From Tanypteryx hageni (lineage: Eukaryota > Arthropoda > Insecta > Odonata > Petaluridae), in NCBI GenBank assembly GCA_028673005.1, contig CM054118.1, forward strand, positions 5,606,410 to 5,670,409: a stretch of DNA of 64,000 nt, written 5' to 3'. Shown one piece after another: positions 43,996 to 55,577 of this stretch; position 1 is the stretch's first letter; each line of letters begins with the position of its first letter. The notes below the pieces were generated by a model. The model did no database searches and had not been told where the DNA came from. It saw nothing but the letters and a program-made list of their open reading frames with translations. The translations under genes and the position numbers were made by a program.

Positions 43996-45277
43996 AAGTG
44001 AACGCATATAGGGGAGGTCGTTTTCGCCCGTCTGTCCGTCCATTCGCATGTTAAAACTCGAGAACCGCTGAACGTATTTTAATGAAATTTTGTTTTGGGG
44101 AGTTTTACTAAAATTGGTTGATCGATTCCACTTTTGGTTAAAATCAGAAAATAATTACGACCACTTTATATGAAGACATACATGTAGTTGACTGTTTTTT
44201 GTTTCAACTCGGAACCCCCCTCGTCCCCTCCCCTCGCCCCCTCCCCTCGCCCCCTCCCATTCACCCCCTCCCCTCGCCTTCTCTCATTCACCCCTCCTAT
44301 TCACCCCCTTCAAATCCTCCCCTTCGCCCCCTCAATCGCCTTCACGCCCTCTCCGCTCTCCTCGTTATGCATATCACTTACGGAATCCGAAGGATGTTTT
44401 AAGGATTTCATCACTGCGATAGAAGGAAGGGAATGAGGAGTGGCTTAAAAATGCCCTCCCCTACTTTTCTTCCTAGATAGAAGGATAGATGGTGCTAAGA
44501 TGAAAAAGGGGAAGGCGGTGGTTGCGGAAGTGGGGAGGAAAAAAACAGAAGCATCGCTGCGGTTGTCTCGAAGAATGAGAGAATAAGCGTGCCTTCCATA
44601 TACACCACAGATTCCATTACTCTCGCCCTTTTTTGTGTCGAAATTCCATCCCATACTCGAAAAACCCTCTCTTTCTCACTCTCTCTCTCAGCCTTTTTCT
44701 CTCTCTCCCCCTTTTCAAAAGTTCGTGCAAGGGAGGGATGTTTTAAGGGTAGGCTGAGATTGTGAGTCTTTCCTCTCTGCCATGGAACTCCATGGGTAGG
44801 ATGAGGAGATGGGTCCGATCTCCCTAATGTGTTTTTTTTCTCCGCCACGCGACCTGACCGTCGAGAGGGATGGCAAGAGATTTGCCCCTATAATTTTTTT
44901 CCCTTCCGTGGCGTTAAAAGAAGTTAGAATTTTTCTACCTGTCTGCCTCTTCTTTTTTATGCCTGCTCCCTTCATCTGTATGTATTTATATTTTTTCTGT
45001 TAGCCATCTCACCTTTTATAGGGGTCAAGGGGAGGTCTGAGGTGATACAGGGACAGGTTACGAATGTGTAATTTTGTCACGAGTATCCTAAGAAACGTTT
45101 CCTTGTCTTTTTATGGGCGTTAGGGGATCTTTTTTTAGGAAATCCCATATTTAAAGAGCCCTAATAATTGTAAATAATTATAATATGTTCAAAATAATTA
45201 CGAACAGGTTTTCCTAATTACGTGTGTCGTAATAAATGAAATGGTTATGATAACGAATAAACTCACGCCCAACCATG
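43996..45277. other. No gene; CCGTCCG module and C/T-rich part
   Basis: 44028-44105 carries GTCTGTCCGTCC and AATGAAATTTTG as in the R1/R2 ends. 44215-44340 is C-rich (CCCTCCCCTCGCC units). 44650-44710 is TC-rich. No coding gene. Confidence 0.4.
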
Positions 45278-45355
45278 TCTTCGGCAGGATTCCAACCTGC
45301 GATCTCCAGAAATGGGAGCTAGACTGACTAACCACCCGTCTACCAAGCTCGGCAT
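45278..45355 (-). repeat. SINE2 head
   Basis: On the minus strand: GCCGAGCTTGGTAGACGGGT, GTTAGTCAGTCTAGCTCCCA, then CAGGTTGGAATCCTGCCGAA, with A-box and B-box regions as in the other SINE2 copies. Confidence 0.5.
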
Positions 45356-47379
45356 AAAATCCTGTCTTCGGTGGTAATTTTCACATAAAATGCAAAGCTG
45401 TTTACATACGACCGTTATATGAATGTTACTAGTACTATTTTATCGATTAATGTAAATAATTCAACATATTCACCCGATATGTGGCTTCAATGATAAACCA
45501 ATTCAATTCATTTAATGATCGTTCGCAATATATGTTGATTAATTATTGAATTTTTTTTGCAGAATTGTATATCCTTTTCTTCGTTTTATATGTCCTTCGC
45601 TAAATTGTTCTAACAACTCTCGTGATTTGTTCAAGTGCCATATCTTTTTATTTCGAATGTAGTTCATATTCATGACTTTAATACGGTTCGAGTTGTTTCC
45701 ATTTCAGAAACAGCAATAACTGCGCCATTTCCTATAATTAACTTGTAGCAAATTGTTTTTATTCTTAAATTAAAATGCTAAATTTACCCCTAACTGGTTA
45801 GTGGTTAATTGATAACGGTGGAGTAATAAAATTTTTTAAATATAATATTTTTAAATAAGTAATGTTCTAAGGTTTTGAGGTTTCATACATGCATTCATCG
45901 CGTAACAATTTGTCCTACCGCGTGAAATTGATGTTAATTTTTTTAAAAATGAAAATCGTTACAAAGTCATTTGGAGGCTGATTAAAATATCGGCCGTCCT
46001 TTGAGCGGTCCTGCCAATCTTTCAGCGTTCGGTAAACGGTTTTCATCCGTGCAGCATTTTTAGTGGTGTTTGTTGGTCTCTGTCACTGTAAAACTTTATT
46101 ATCGGAGCTATTACTCGATGTTGCCTTGAGGAGTGATTCGGGGAAAAACTCGACGGAAACAAAAAGCGATCGAATCCTTCACCTGTCCTTCGGCGCATTC
46201 CGTATGACGCGAGTCCGGCGCTAAGAATAGAACCCTTCGCTATCCGAACGAAGCTCCTGCCTAATTATTTTTCTTCCTTCTCCGAGTTGCAGAATAAAGA
46301 CATCGAACACAGGGATTTTCCTAAGGCGTGGGCGTTTTATGACAATTTTATCTTCGCCGTTTTATCTTTTTTCTCGGTAGTGTTCCGCTAGTTTACGAAA
46401 ATAGTATAGTGCTCTCCGAGGGTGAAAATTAAAACATCATTAGTTTATGTATAAAAACAGCTGCTTTGAAATGAGCTGCCGTTTAGCGATGTTTTTATCT
46501 TATCCAATTGAATGTTTAACTGCTAAAGGCAAAATTCCTATGTTTTTGACGAATAAAACAGCTTCTGGAGTTAAAAAAAACCAATGGACATCTGACTTTG
46601 AATTGTTCGGAAAAAAACTTCAGCGTTTAGAGACGCAAATTTTGGAAGACTGACACGAGAAAAAAATGAAAAGGGCAAAAAGGTTCGTCGACCTCGGAGT
46701 AATATCAAATGAAACTTAACATAACGGTTCAGAAAACTACAACTACACTACTTAGCAGCCGCAATTCACCGAGCGTCCATTCTAAGAGCAACTTGTTGTG
46801 TTGTTGTTTAATACCAACTGCTGTCAAACTAGCACTGATATTTCTGTCATATTTGGTATAATATATATTTGATATAATATATTTAGTGGTTTAGGACTGT
46901 TTTTAAAGAAAAATTTGTCTCTCGGCCTAATTTAGGATAAAAGACAACAATTAGAAAATGATCTCCTGAACATAAATATTATCAACTCGCAATAGGATGC
47001 ACTAATTGGAAAAATAAAACAATTTAACTCATTGCGTCCCTTTTCATTTTATAAATGTTTTGGTTTGGTAATAATGATTTGAGAACTCGCGTTTTTTGCT
47101 ATGCTGAACTGGATATTGTCTCATACTTTGAAATTCATTTGTTTTCGGAGAAAGAGACGTCGACTTTTAGAATAGTTCTTAACAGATGATTTCAATAATC
47201 TCATCACGAATGTTCATGATATTTGAGGGTGAAAAGTTGTGGCATTCCAATGTTCAACAAGGTGGGATATTCCTTTGTCCAAAGTAAGATGCACAACCGC
47301 GAAAAGAAACGGCGAGCGATCACATCCCCTGCCCAATACCTGCGTCGAGTCATCACGATACACATAGCTGGTGTGATTA
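45356..47379. other. No recognised feature
   Basis: AT-rich. 45960-46230 is moderately CpG-rich but has no splice or coding evidence strong enough to call a gene. Confidence 0.35.
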
Positions 47380-47387
47380 TCCTAGAC

Positions 47388-47968
47388 TAGTGTTCCGCTG
47401 GCATTGCCTAAGTGTTCTGCGAAATATTCCAACGAAAATAATTTTTCTATAAATTTAGATTTCTTAATAAATTTAAAAATAAGAAGTATTTTTATTTTGC
47501 TCTCACACCGTAAGTCCATCTATCGGGGAATCAGAAAGAATCAGGTTACTACTTCTAATCTGCTGCAGTACGCATGCGCGTTACCACAGCCAAGAGCGGC
47601 CGGAGGAGGTTTGCCGCCTCGGGCGAGATAGCACTCCAGCGTTAATGTTTGTTGAGATATTTACAAATTAAATGTAAATATATTCATCGCTCTGTAAACA
47701 TTATTGATAATGGAAAATTCAAAGGAATGCCATCAAGATTCTAGCCTGTTTCTCGATATATATTGTTATCCAGTATTTATTCCCTTGCAGGTAATGCACA
47801 AATCATTTAGATCGGGATAGCGCCTGCAAAACTTTGGCGCCCCGGGCAGCCGCTTGGACCGGCCCTGCCCACAGCCATGGTAAATATATATGCGTACGTA
47901 TATAGGTGCCCCGCCAATTTTTTTTCATCCAAAGTGTTCCGCCGCTCATAAAAGGTTGAAAAACACTA
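47388..47968 (+). mobile_element. hAT MITE hosting a second MITE
   Basis: The left end TAGTGTTCCGC and right end AACCTTTT-type GTTGAAAAACACTA form a short inverted repeat. Flanking 8-base sites are TCCTAGAC (47380-47387) and TACTAGAC (47969-47976), with one mismatch. Inside lies the complete hAT-B element at 47591-47867. Without the insert the host is about 296 bp. Confidence 0.6.
47591..47867 (+). mobile_element. hAT-B MITE
   Basis: The 277-bp unit starts CAAGAGCGGCCGG and ends GGACCGGCCCTG. It is flanked by ACCACAGC (47583-47590) and CCCACAGC (47868-47875), one mismatch. It aligns throughout with the copy at 58664-58962: GGGCGAGATAGCA, TTCATCGCTCTGTAAA, AGGAATGCCATCAAGATTCT, and GGGCAGCCGC near the end. 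Confidence 0.8.
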
Positions 47969-47976
47969 TACTAGAC

Positions 47977-48951
47977 CGTGGGCTCGAAAATGCTTTTTTT
48001 AGACCAACGGTCATAAATTTTATCATTACCTTTTATGCATTGCATTTTAGACCAACGGTCATAATTTTAATCATGACGTTTTATGCATGCATTGCCACTC
48101 TTTGTAATTATTATTTTTATATGAATAATCCCTTTTAATCGCCATCTCTCTTGAACAAAACGAATATAAAAACTATTTGCTATATATGAAAACGCTTGTC
48201 GTTCGTTTTGCGAAATAATGATGGCTGACTTACGGAAATTCGATCAGTAAACAAAATGAGCAAGCTTTGAAAATTTAGCTCCCGCTCCCGTGTGTGTTAC
48301 TTTTACTACTTACTGTCTTAGGAAAATGGCTTTATAGATTGAAAAATAAAAAAATTCAAAGCGTCGAATATATCTTCTGTTTATACGGGTGATTACGGTT
48401 TGATGAGTTTACATTCATGCGATTGCTTCGCAGAGTTAAAACTCAGTAACGATAATCGAGTTGAAATAATGTAAATGGCTCGTATAATTGCGCCATATTC
48501 GTTTCGGTTATTATTCACAGGATTATTTCACCAACTTAGATTCTGTTTTCGGAAACTAGAAGACGATGCCATTTCATTTAATCGATAAACATCGGCTCCA
48601 TACGTACATTCAATGATGTTAAATATAGAGTGAGGGAAAGCCACAGCTAAGGCAATGCAATTACTCTTTTGAAATGGAGTGTTTGTGTTTTACAAAGAGA
48701 GTATAATTTAAATTCTAACGTACTTTTGTTTCTGGGACAGTATTTTTCATAACGTGTCATTTACATATGGTTATGGGTGAACCCAGGTAAATATTTTTTA
48801 TCAAATTTTCGTTCGTTGCGTAGCGGATGTCGCTTAATGCAATCGCATTGGGTTTGGTTTTATTGATTACAGTAAACAACTGATAACAATAAACGGCAGG
48901 CTTTTTTTAACTAAATTCAATTTTACAATCCGCGTTTGATTACGATAACCA
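47977..48951. other. No gene; short tandem duplication
   Basis: AGACCAACGGTCATAA at 48001 recurs at 48049, a 48-base tandem pair including TTTTATGCAT. A partial third copy precedes it. The rest is AT-rich and featureless. Confidence 0.4.
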
Positions 48952-49282
48952 GCTGGGAATAATTTTGAAACGAGAAAAAAGACTGCTATGACCGGAAATC
49001 GAACCCGGGTTTTCCACTTGCCGGGCGGATATTCTGCCGCTGAACTATCGTAGCAGATCAATTTTCTCGTTTCTTCACGCGGATGTTTTCTTGGTTGGGA
49101 CGGAACTAGCCAAGCTAGTATCAAACTGCCCCAACGGATGTCCTCGAAGAGATACACCGAAGAAAACTCCTCCCTCTCAAATAGTGAGATTGCCAAGCAA
49201 GAAATTGATGGAATAAAGCGATCTGAAGATCCTATGCAGACAGGCATAAGCTGTAATGCTGGGAATAATTTTGAAACGAGAA
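48952..49282. repeat. 25-bp direct repeats flanking a 281-bp tRNA-bearing segment
   Basis: The 25 bases at 48952-48976 and 49258-49282 are identical (start GCTGGGAATAATT, end GAAACGAGAA). The 281 bases between hold the tRNA-like gene at 48984-49055 next to the left repeat. Perfect repeats of this length are most simply target-site duplications of a retroposed RNA, but the tRNA lies at the 3' end of the insert in its own orientation, unlike a SINE head. Confidence 0.6.
48984..49055 (-). tRNA. tRNA-like gene, anticodon region GGC
   Basis: The 72-nt minus-strand sequence folds as a cloverleaf. The acceptor stem TGCTACG/CATAGCA has one mismatch, the D arm contains AGTTCAGCGGCAG, the anticodon stem is TCCGC/GTGGA with loop CCGGCAA, and the T arm is CCGGG-TTCGATT-TCCGG. 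The B box GGTTCGATT is intact and TTTTTT follows as a terminator. The general plan is close to tRNA-Gly, but the loop would read GGC, and position 33 is C instead of the universal U. It is therefore likely a pseudogene or part of a SINE. Confidence 0.5.
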
Positions 49283-49637
49283 CCAGTGACAATAATAAGC
49301 GCCACCTACTGTATGAAATTAAGATGGTATCAGTCTTGCCTTGAACTTTTATTTGCTGAGGTGAGGTCTATGAGACACTACCTAAGTTATAGTCAAATTA
49401 CCCCCTATCTTTATTTCGTAGTTTATCTTTTATAAAGAAATAAAATGAATATTTCGTTTATTTCTTTTGTCTCTTAACCCTCATGACTGATTATTGAACT
49501 GGGAAAAATATAATTTTCTTGCAGATAAATAATGATAAAAACAATAGCGGTGTGGGAGACCGCACCTAAGTTACAGCGTGGTCATATTTTAACATAGTTA
49601 AGGTTTATGAATCATTATTATCGAATTTATCAGATAC
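49283..49637. other. No gene; short repeated phrase
   Basis: Two similar phrases about 200 bases apart (GAGACACTACCTAAGTTATAG near 49371; GAGACCGCACCTAAGTTACAG near 49556). Otherwise nothing recognised. Confidence 0.3.
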
Positions 49638-49645
49638 CTGCGAAT

Positions 49646-49897
49646 CAGAGGCTCCATAGCTGAGGGGGTAATAAGAAAACAAATATATTTACTGATACAT
49701 ATTTATGTAAGATAATAACGTTTCATCATTAGAAATACATATACGGTATACATTATATGTAACTGGTTAGATATTTACAAAATATTTATGGAATGCCAAT
49801 AATGTAAAAGCATGAATTGAGATAAAATTTTAAATACGATTAATTATCTCCCTTAGGGAAGTGTAATTACCCCTCCCCCCCTTTGTATCCGCCATTG
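49646..49897 (+). mobile_element. hAT-C MITE with perfect 8-bp target duplication
   Basis: The 252-bp unit starts CAGAGGCTCC and ends CGCCATTG (outer inverted repeat CANNGGC). It is flanked by identical CTGCGAAT at 49638-49645 and 49898-49905. The subterminal parts are G/C runs: AGGGGGTAATA on the left and TTACCCCTCCCCCCC on the right, themselves inverted. A second, older copy is at 33020-33283. Confidence 0.8.
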
Positions 49898-49905
49898 CTG
49901 CGAAT

Positions 49906-51281
49906 GTGAAACAATTTTTTTTTGGCCAGCGTATGGTTGAGTGACACAGATGGAAAATCTGCGGCGAAAAATACCTGTTCTCGAACGCACCCCTGACGGG
50001 CGGCATATGTATTTTTTTCTGCAGGCCTCGTGCTAAGAAAATCGTTTTCGAAACTTGCTCCGTCGGCGCTTTTTGTGAGAGAGATTGGCTCGTTCCGATC
50101 TTTTGTGCATTAGCCGCCCTTTTCCCCTCCTTCAGGTAAAAAAAAGGCCTCGAGTGTTCCTCCTCGTACTTGCGGCTCTGAAAAAAATATATAAAGGTGT
50201 CTGTAATGGGATGGGAAATGACGCAGAGCAGCCTTCTTTTTTTCCTTTTATGGTTCGACTTTCCCCCTCCTCCGCTGCGGGGTACTTGCGGTCAGTCGCG
50301 TGTTATCCCTCTTGGTGAAGGAAGCCCGTGCTTCGGAGAGGTTGTGGAGGGGAGAATTTTTAAGGCTACCTTTCTTAAAAGCCGTGTTATCATTAGGGTG
50401 AGAGAGAGAGAGAGAGAGGGGGGAGGAGGGAGTTTGGGGAGGTGGACCGAGGACCATTCTCTCCTTCTTCATTCTGTCCATTGTTGGTGAAAAAGTGGGG
50501 AAATGGGAGGGATAGCTATGTACGAAAACAGGTTGTTATTTTTTTGGAATCTTGCTTCCGTATAGGTGTGCTTGTAGTCCCTCGCCAACAGCGATTTTGA
50601 ATACCCGCTGTTGAAAAATCGTACCTGGTTTTGCCAACCGCGGTATTCAGCCTCGAGCATCCGCGGTTCTAGTTCTAGTTGACTAATTTTACTTATACCG
50701 TATTTCCTCGATTCTAAGACGCACTTTTTTATTTTTTATCTATATGAAATCGGGGTGCGTCTTACATTCGATGGCGTCTGTAGTATTATTTTTTTTCGAA
50801 AAGGAAAGGAAAAAGGAAGGAATGTGTCTCAGGGGATCACTACCATAACCACCTATGTATCACAAGCTCTGGCCCTCGCCAACCGCGAGATAGGTCGGGA
50901 ACGTAACATTCACAGTTAGTGAAGGACTGCTGTATACTTGGGCATCAAAATTTCAATTTGGACTCCCGTATTACGGAACATTTTTTTGCTCTCATTTGAA
51001 AAACTAGAGAGCGGCAAATGCGGGGTTTGAGAGGAAGAGAAGGTATGTGGGGAGGGGTAGGTGGGGAGGGGTTAGGTGTGGAGGGGTAGGTGGAAAGGGC
51101 GAATAATAAGCCTGGATGGGAAGGGAAGCGATGCGGCTTGAACCCAATTTTTTTCAAAAGCACAATGCGGAACTATCTGAAGGATTCATTGGAATTGGGT
51201 TGTTATTCTTTGAGGAGGATGGGGGAAGAGCAGGCGTCGGTGGCTGAAATATTACGCTTTTATGAAGCGCACCTCTCTATT
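49906..51281. other. No gene; hairpin and low-complexity patches
   Basis: At 50711-50786 an inverted repeat, TCGATTCTAAGACGCAC and GTGCGTCTTACATTCGA, separated by about 40 bases, may be a small MITE. 50398-50440 is (GA)n-rich. 51000-51090 has short G-rich repeats (GGTGGGGAGGGGTTAGG). No coding feature. Confidence 0.45.
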
Positions 51282-51562
51282 CAGGGCCTGCTGAGAGGTC
51301 CGGGCGGTTGCCCGGGTCGCCTAAGTCATTCCGGTACCTACTATCCTAGACATATATCTACGCATTGCATGCAAGTGAATAAATAACGGATACCAATGGA
51401 AATCGCGGAACAGGTTAGAACATTGATGACGTTCCTTTTGTTTTTTCATTGCCAATAATTTTTACATAGCGATGAATAAATTAACATGTAGTACTTTGAA
51501 AATATCTCGACAAACATTAACGGAACGGAGTGCTGGAATGCTACCTCGCCCGGAGCGCCAAT
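51282..51562 (-). mobile_element. hAT-B MITE, degenerate copy
   Basis: In reverse it aligns with the other hAT-B copies: GGGCGAGGTAGCATTCCAGC, TTCATCGCTATGTAAAAATT, TTATTCACTTGCATGCAATG, then CGGGCAACCGCCCGG and a CAGGCCCTG end. The 5' terminus of the element (right side here) is altered, and no target duplication was recognised. Confidence 0.6.
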
Positions 51563-52894
51563 ATTCATCTGGAATCGTATTGATATATTTTTATGTGAGA
51601 CTTTTGGTTGAATAAATTAACGGTTTTGCATCTTACGTCCCATCAATCGTTTTGCCAAAGAAACTCGGTCCCCAAAATGTCAAGCATTTCGCCATTATTT
51701 GCGGGAATTTGATTTTTGGTAGATTTTTTCCCGATTGTCATGCGATTTTTAATTTCGAAAGTTCATATATGACCTCGGATTACTGTTGGTTTTTCAAAAA
51801 ATAGTATTTATAAGCATAACCGTTATAGATATATTTGCTTTGGCTAATAGTTTATTTCTTTTAATTACAGATTAACCTGCCAGTGAGATTTCAGAAGGTT
51901 AGCGTAATAAGGTAAGATCAGTAGTTTTTGCTTAAGTGACTATTTCTCTCTTACGTTTTGTAATTTATGAAGATAAAAATCGAGTTACTATTCATGGAGG
52001 TATAGAATTATGTGCCTAATGTCGTAGCTTCCTAAAATTTACACAGTTTTATTTTAAATTCTATGTTAATACGTACTTAACTGGTGAAACATTACATGAT
52101 AAACCGTGTTTGCCATTCGTATATATATCAACAGCTATAGTTCATTGATGACTAGTAGTAAAAGATTGGTAGGTTAGAAATCAGTTTTCAATGATTATAC
52201 ATGATGGTTACTTATACAGCGAATATTTGTATGCGTTTGCCTTATCATAGAGGTTACTTTGTATTACTTACATAAATATTATCAACTTTTCGTCTTTTTC
52301 TTACATGCAAAAGCTTACTCTAAACATTTTCCGATGTTACGGATGTGTTAGTCTTTCAGATTTTTTGTTACTGTATCATGACGATGATTTGGGAGTTATT
52401 CGCTTTCATCCTACGCCCGACAACTTTTCTGTTTCATAGAGGAATAATTTTTCTGAATTGAGGGTATTAAATGTCAGTTCAATAAACACGAGTGATAAAT
52501 GCTCAGAGCTACACGATTTCTTAATAACTAAGTAGTTATGAACACCATATTGTTTTGAAACATCTGAAATATTTATTTAAAAAAGAGAGAGTCTTGCTTA
52601 GTGTCGGAATAAATACCTACCACACCGGAGGACTCACGTTATTTAGAGTTTCCTACAGGACTATTAAATACGAACCATTCCTTAGCTCCTATATGTCACG
52701 CTACAAATTTCAGTGGTCGCCACGCAGATTTCTTCATGAGCGACATTTTCGATCGAGCTACTCATAAATATAAATATAAATTGCTGAATTTTAAAAGAAT
52801 TGATTAAATGAATTTCTTGTATTGATTTTGTATTGTTTCATTTATATTTTTTGTTTGTTGCAATTAAAGAAATTTTTAAAAATAAAGTTTTATG
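51563..52894. other. No recognised feature
   Basis: AT-rich, with no domains, repeat partners or RNA genes. Confidence 0.35.
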
Positions 52895-53045
52895 TACATC
52901 TACAAAATACCCTGCAAGTCATTTTTTTGGTGGATGGCAGGGGGTGCAGTACACCAGGGGTCCCAAGTTTTCCTACGTTTTCTTTTCCTATTACGTTCTC
53001 TTATCGTCCTAGGGAAAAACGATCCTCTATATCTCTCATTGGTTG
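52895..53045 (-). mobile_element. CR1-like LINE 3' end
   Basis: On the minus strand a coding scrap GSFFPRTIRERN (about 53032-52997) corresponds to the conserved C-terminal SFFPRTI-WN block. It is followed by the element's 3' UTR with CCCCTGCCATCCACC...GCAGGG and a TAGATG-like tail, as at 21894-21958. Confidence 0.6.
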
Positions 53046-54669
53046 GGTGATGTACGGTGGGGACTTCGTGGGCCCAGGGGTCCGCTTTGGTAGCCGTGAA
53101 GGTCTTCCAGGTACCCTGAAAATCCTTGTGTTAGGTTATCATTATATTAGCCTGTAGATTAATTGATAATGTTATAAATGTATATTTACTTTTAATTTTT
53201 GTATTTTTAAATGGTCTTTGGAAGTTATTTAATATTTGTAATATTTAGGAAGCGTTTAGAAGATAAAAACTCTAAAAATTGTACGCTGAAACACTATTTT
53301 GTATAAGTAGCATAGTCTGTAAATTTGCCACTTGGTCTCATGGCCACCTTGTTACTTTTACATAACGACAATTGGCTTAATCTGTGGAGTGAGGATTACG
53401 AAGCGATATTTCTTCGCCTCAATTAGGAGAGAGTTCATGGAGATTAGAGCTAGGACCGATAGGCACTTTTCATCCTTCTTTCCCGACATAATCAGAAGAG
53501 TCAATGGGAATATCGTTATCGCCATTTAGGAGTACGTTGTGTGTATTCGACCCCCTGCCACATGCCTTGGCGAACTGTATGGAAAAATCGTAAGCTTTAA
53601 ATCGACCAAGTTTTTAAGGGATTTTTGCTTCGTTATACGTCCAACAATCGTTTTTCTATTCGTATGAAAACTGTCAACGGTTCGATTCCGCAGTCTTTTT
53701 GCGGTGTCAACGGGTGAATGATCAAGGACCTTTTCTTGTCGCTCGGACATTAATTCATCTCTTATTCGCGTCAATCGATTATTTCGACTCGTGCGAGGTC
53801 CAAGACCGGAAATCAATGCACCGCCGTGACCTTTTCGCCTCGGAGACTGTCCGTGTTTCTCCGGAAGTCGCCATTTTCGGTTAATCCGATCTGACGTGTA
53901 GAGAGTGAGAGTGCTCGCACGTCAACGCAACGCCATTTTACGGTCGTTGGTCATCCCATTGTGTTTGGCGGATACGGCGAAATTCCTCCCCCTCCTCTCC
54001 TCCCCCCACTTCGTCTCTCTCCCCCTCCCCCAGCTCAAAAAGCGGACACCTTTTCATCTCGTGGTCGTAATCCGATAAATTGTGTCCGAGGGAGCTTTTC
54101 GATGAGCGTTTTTCGTCTGTTTTCGCTGCGCACGCGATGGACGCGTGTATCATGTCTCGCTCGCTCGCTCTTTTCCCTTCCCCCACGAAAGACGCGTTCC
54201 GACTTACCCTTTTCCTCTTCCTCTGTGATCGATGGGACCGATGCGTCACCATTTGGAGTGCCTCGTTGTCATGCGAGGCACGCGGTTCTTTTTGGCAGAA
54301 CACGGCTGCGCTTCTCTTTTTCCCCCGTCTCCCTCTCTCTCCCTGGTTGCACCCCACTCGTTATTGGTGGTGGAGGAGGGAGGCTAGTATTTCATTATTC
54401 CAACCCTCACTTTTGTGCAACCGCCCACCTTTCTGATTCTCTGTCGTGGTGTTTGCACGTCTTATGGTGGCGTTGCTGGTCGGACGAGCGAGTTTCGGGA
54501 GCATTTTGTGAACCCCATTTTTCGTCGAGAAACTATCCTGTTTTTTTAAAAGAGGAATAATTTATACGCAATTACGTTTGCGCGAGTCAATGTTATTGAT
54601 TTTCAGAATGATTTTGAGGAATACGCGAGTAAAATTCCTTGTCCTTTTCTTTTCAATATTAGATACATC
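53046..54669. other. No confirmed gene; CpG-rich part
   Basis: 53830-54520 is richer in CpG than its surroundings and carries long overlapping frames (199 residues at 53961-54560 on plus, 139 on minus), but these are low-complexity Ser/Pro or Arg/Glu sequences without domains. It could be an untranslated exon or promoter, or simply a GC-rich patch. Confidence 0.25.
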
Positions 54670-54671
54670 TA

Positions 54672-55357
54672 TAGCAATACCCCGCTTAACGAATGGGATA
54701 CGTTTCGCAAAAATCATTCGTTAAGTGAATATTCTTTAAGCGAAGAGCGTATTTCCGTTGAATTTGTAACAGATTGCGCACTTGCCCTAATTGAGTCCTT
54801 ATTCTTATGGATGGTGAACAGAGTAGGAGGAAGGCCTAAAGTTTTAGAAATCACATCTAGCTTTTCGCCAATATCAAACCGCCACAAAACCTCTAATTTC
54901 ATATCTAATCTGATACACCTTCGTTTATTAGCGGAATCATTCACTTCACTACTACTTGCTTTTCTTTTCCCACTCATTTTAAATTATTTTCAACAGACTG
55001 TAGCACAAAAAATCGGCACGTATTCACCGTTCCAGGGTTGACAACCGTCTGACACTTAATAAGCTGCAATAGTACTCGAATAAAATCTTGCACTCTGTCG
55101 GTTGACTAAGTTTTGAAACATTGTACATATACGAGGCAAGCCCCGTGTTGCAAGCCACGTGTGCGTTTCAGTCAATTCGCTCGTATCCATTCCATATGAG
55201 GCTCGCTCTGAGTATTCGGTAAATTTCGTTACGAACGGAAAACATTGCATTCGTTATAGCGAGTCTGGCATTCGTTCTGCGAATTTTTGGTGCTAATTTG
55301 TAGCATACGCTATAGCGAATTTTCGTTAAACGGGCATTCGGTGTGCGGGGTATTACG
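54672..55357 (-). mobile_element. Tigger (pogo) mini-element
   Basis: About 686 bp with inverted ends AATACCCCGC (54676-54685) and GCGGGGTATT (55345-55354), and TA at both outer borders (54670-54671 and 55358-55359). Short TTCGTTA/TAGCGAA-like motifs are repeated inside both ends, possible transposase sites. It holds only the N-terminal part of a transposase gene. Full-length Tigger elements are over 2 kb, so this is an internal-deletion derivative. Confidence 0.75.
54714..54977 (-). pseudogene. Tigger transposase N-terminal domain
   Basis: 87 residues: a basic start (MSGKRKASSS), then at 22-66 a Psq-type helix-turn-helix with LDMKLEVLWRFDIGEKL and LGLPPTLFTIHKNKD, followed by IRASAQSVTNSTEIR. 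This matches the N-terminal DNA-binding domain of Tigger/CENP-B proteins. The frame then runs into the element's own terminal repeat; no CENP-B domain or DDE core remains. If expressed it would be a free DNA-binding peptide able to recognise the element ends, but there is no evidence that it is. Confidence 0.75.
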
Positions 55358-55383
55358 TATATTACATCTACATTACATATGGG

Positions 55384-55450
55384 GCTTGGTAGAGGGGCGG
55401 TTAGCGTGTCAGGCTCCCATTGGACATCGTGGATGTATTTGATCGTCTTT
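55384..55450 (+). repeat. SINE2 head
   Basis: GCTTGGTAGAGGGGCGGTTA, GCGTGTCAGGCTCCCATTGG, then GTATTTGATCGTC as a weak B box. It matches the minus-strand SINE2 copies at 4905, 19381 and 45278. Confidence 0.5.
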
Positions 55451-55519
55451 GTTTCTGTTATTACGATCGTTGCAAAATGCCGGTGACGGCTATTTATGAG
55501 CTTTTTGCGACAAATAAAT

Positions 55520-55577
55520 AAATGCTACCCTGCAATTATCCAAAGCAGTGAGTGGCAGGAGGTTCAATGCACCAAAG
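55520..55577 (-). mobile_element. CR1-like 3' UTR fragment
   Basis: Minus strand: GGTGCATTGAACCTCCTGCC, ACTCACTG, then GCAGGGTAGC and an ATTTATT tail, the same 3' end as the other CR1-like copies. Only the terminal 60 bases are present. Confidence 0.55.

Noticed and set aside
49138..49344. 68-residue frame over the tRNA-bearing segment
   Set aside because: No domain; it runs across the 25-base repeat and ends shortly after.
50040..50140. Possible exon ending at TTCAG|GTAAAA
   Set aside because: A single weak junction without coding or CpG support.
53961..54560. 199-residue frame in CpG-rich DNA
   Set aside because: Ser/Pro/Arg-rich without a known domain, and overlapping frames on both strands are equally open; at most an untranslated exon.
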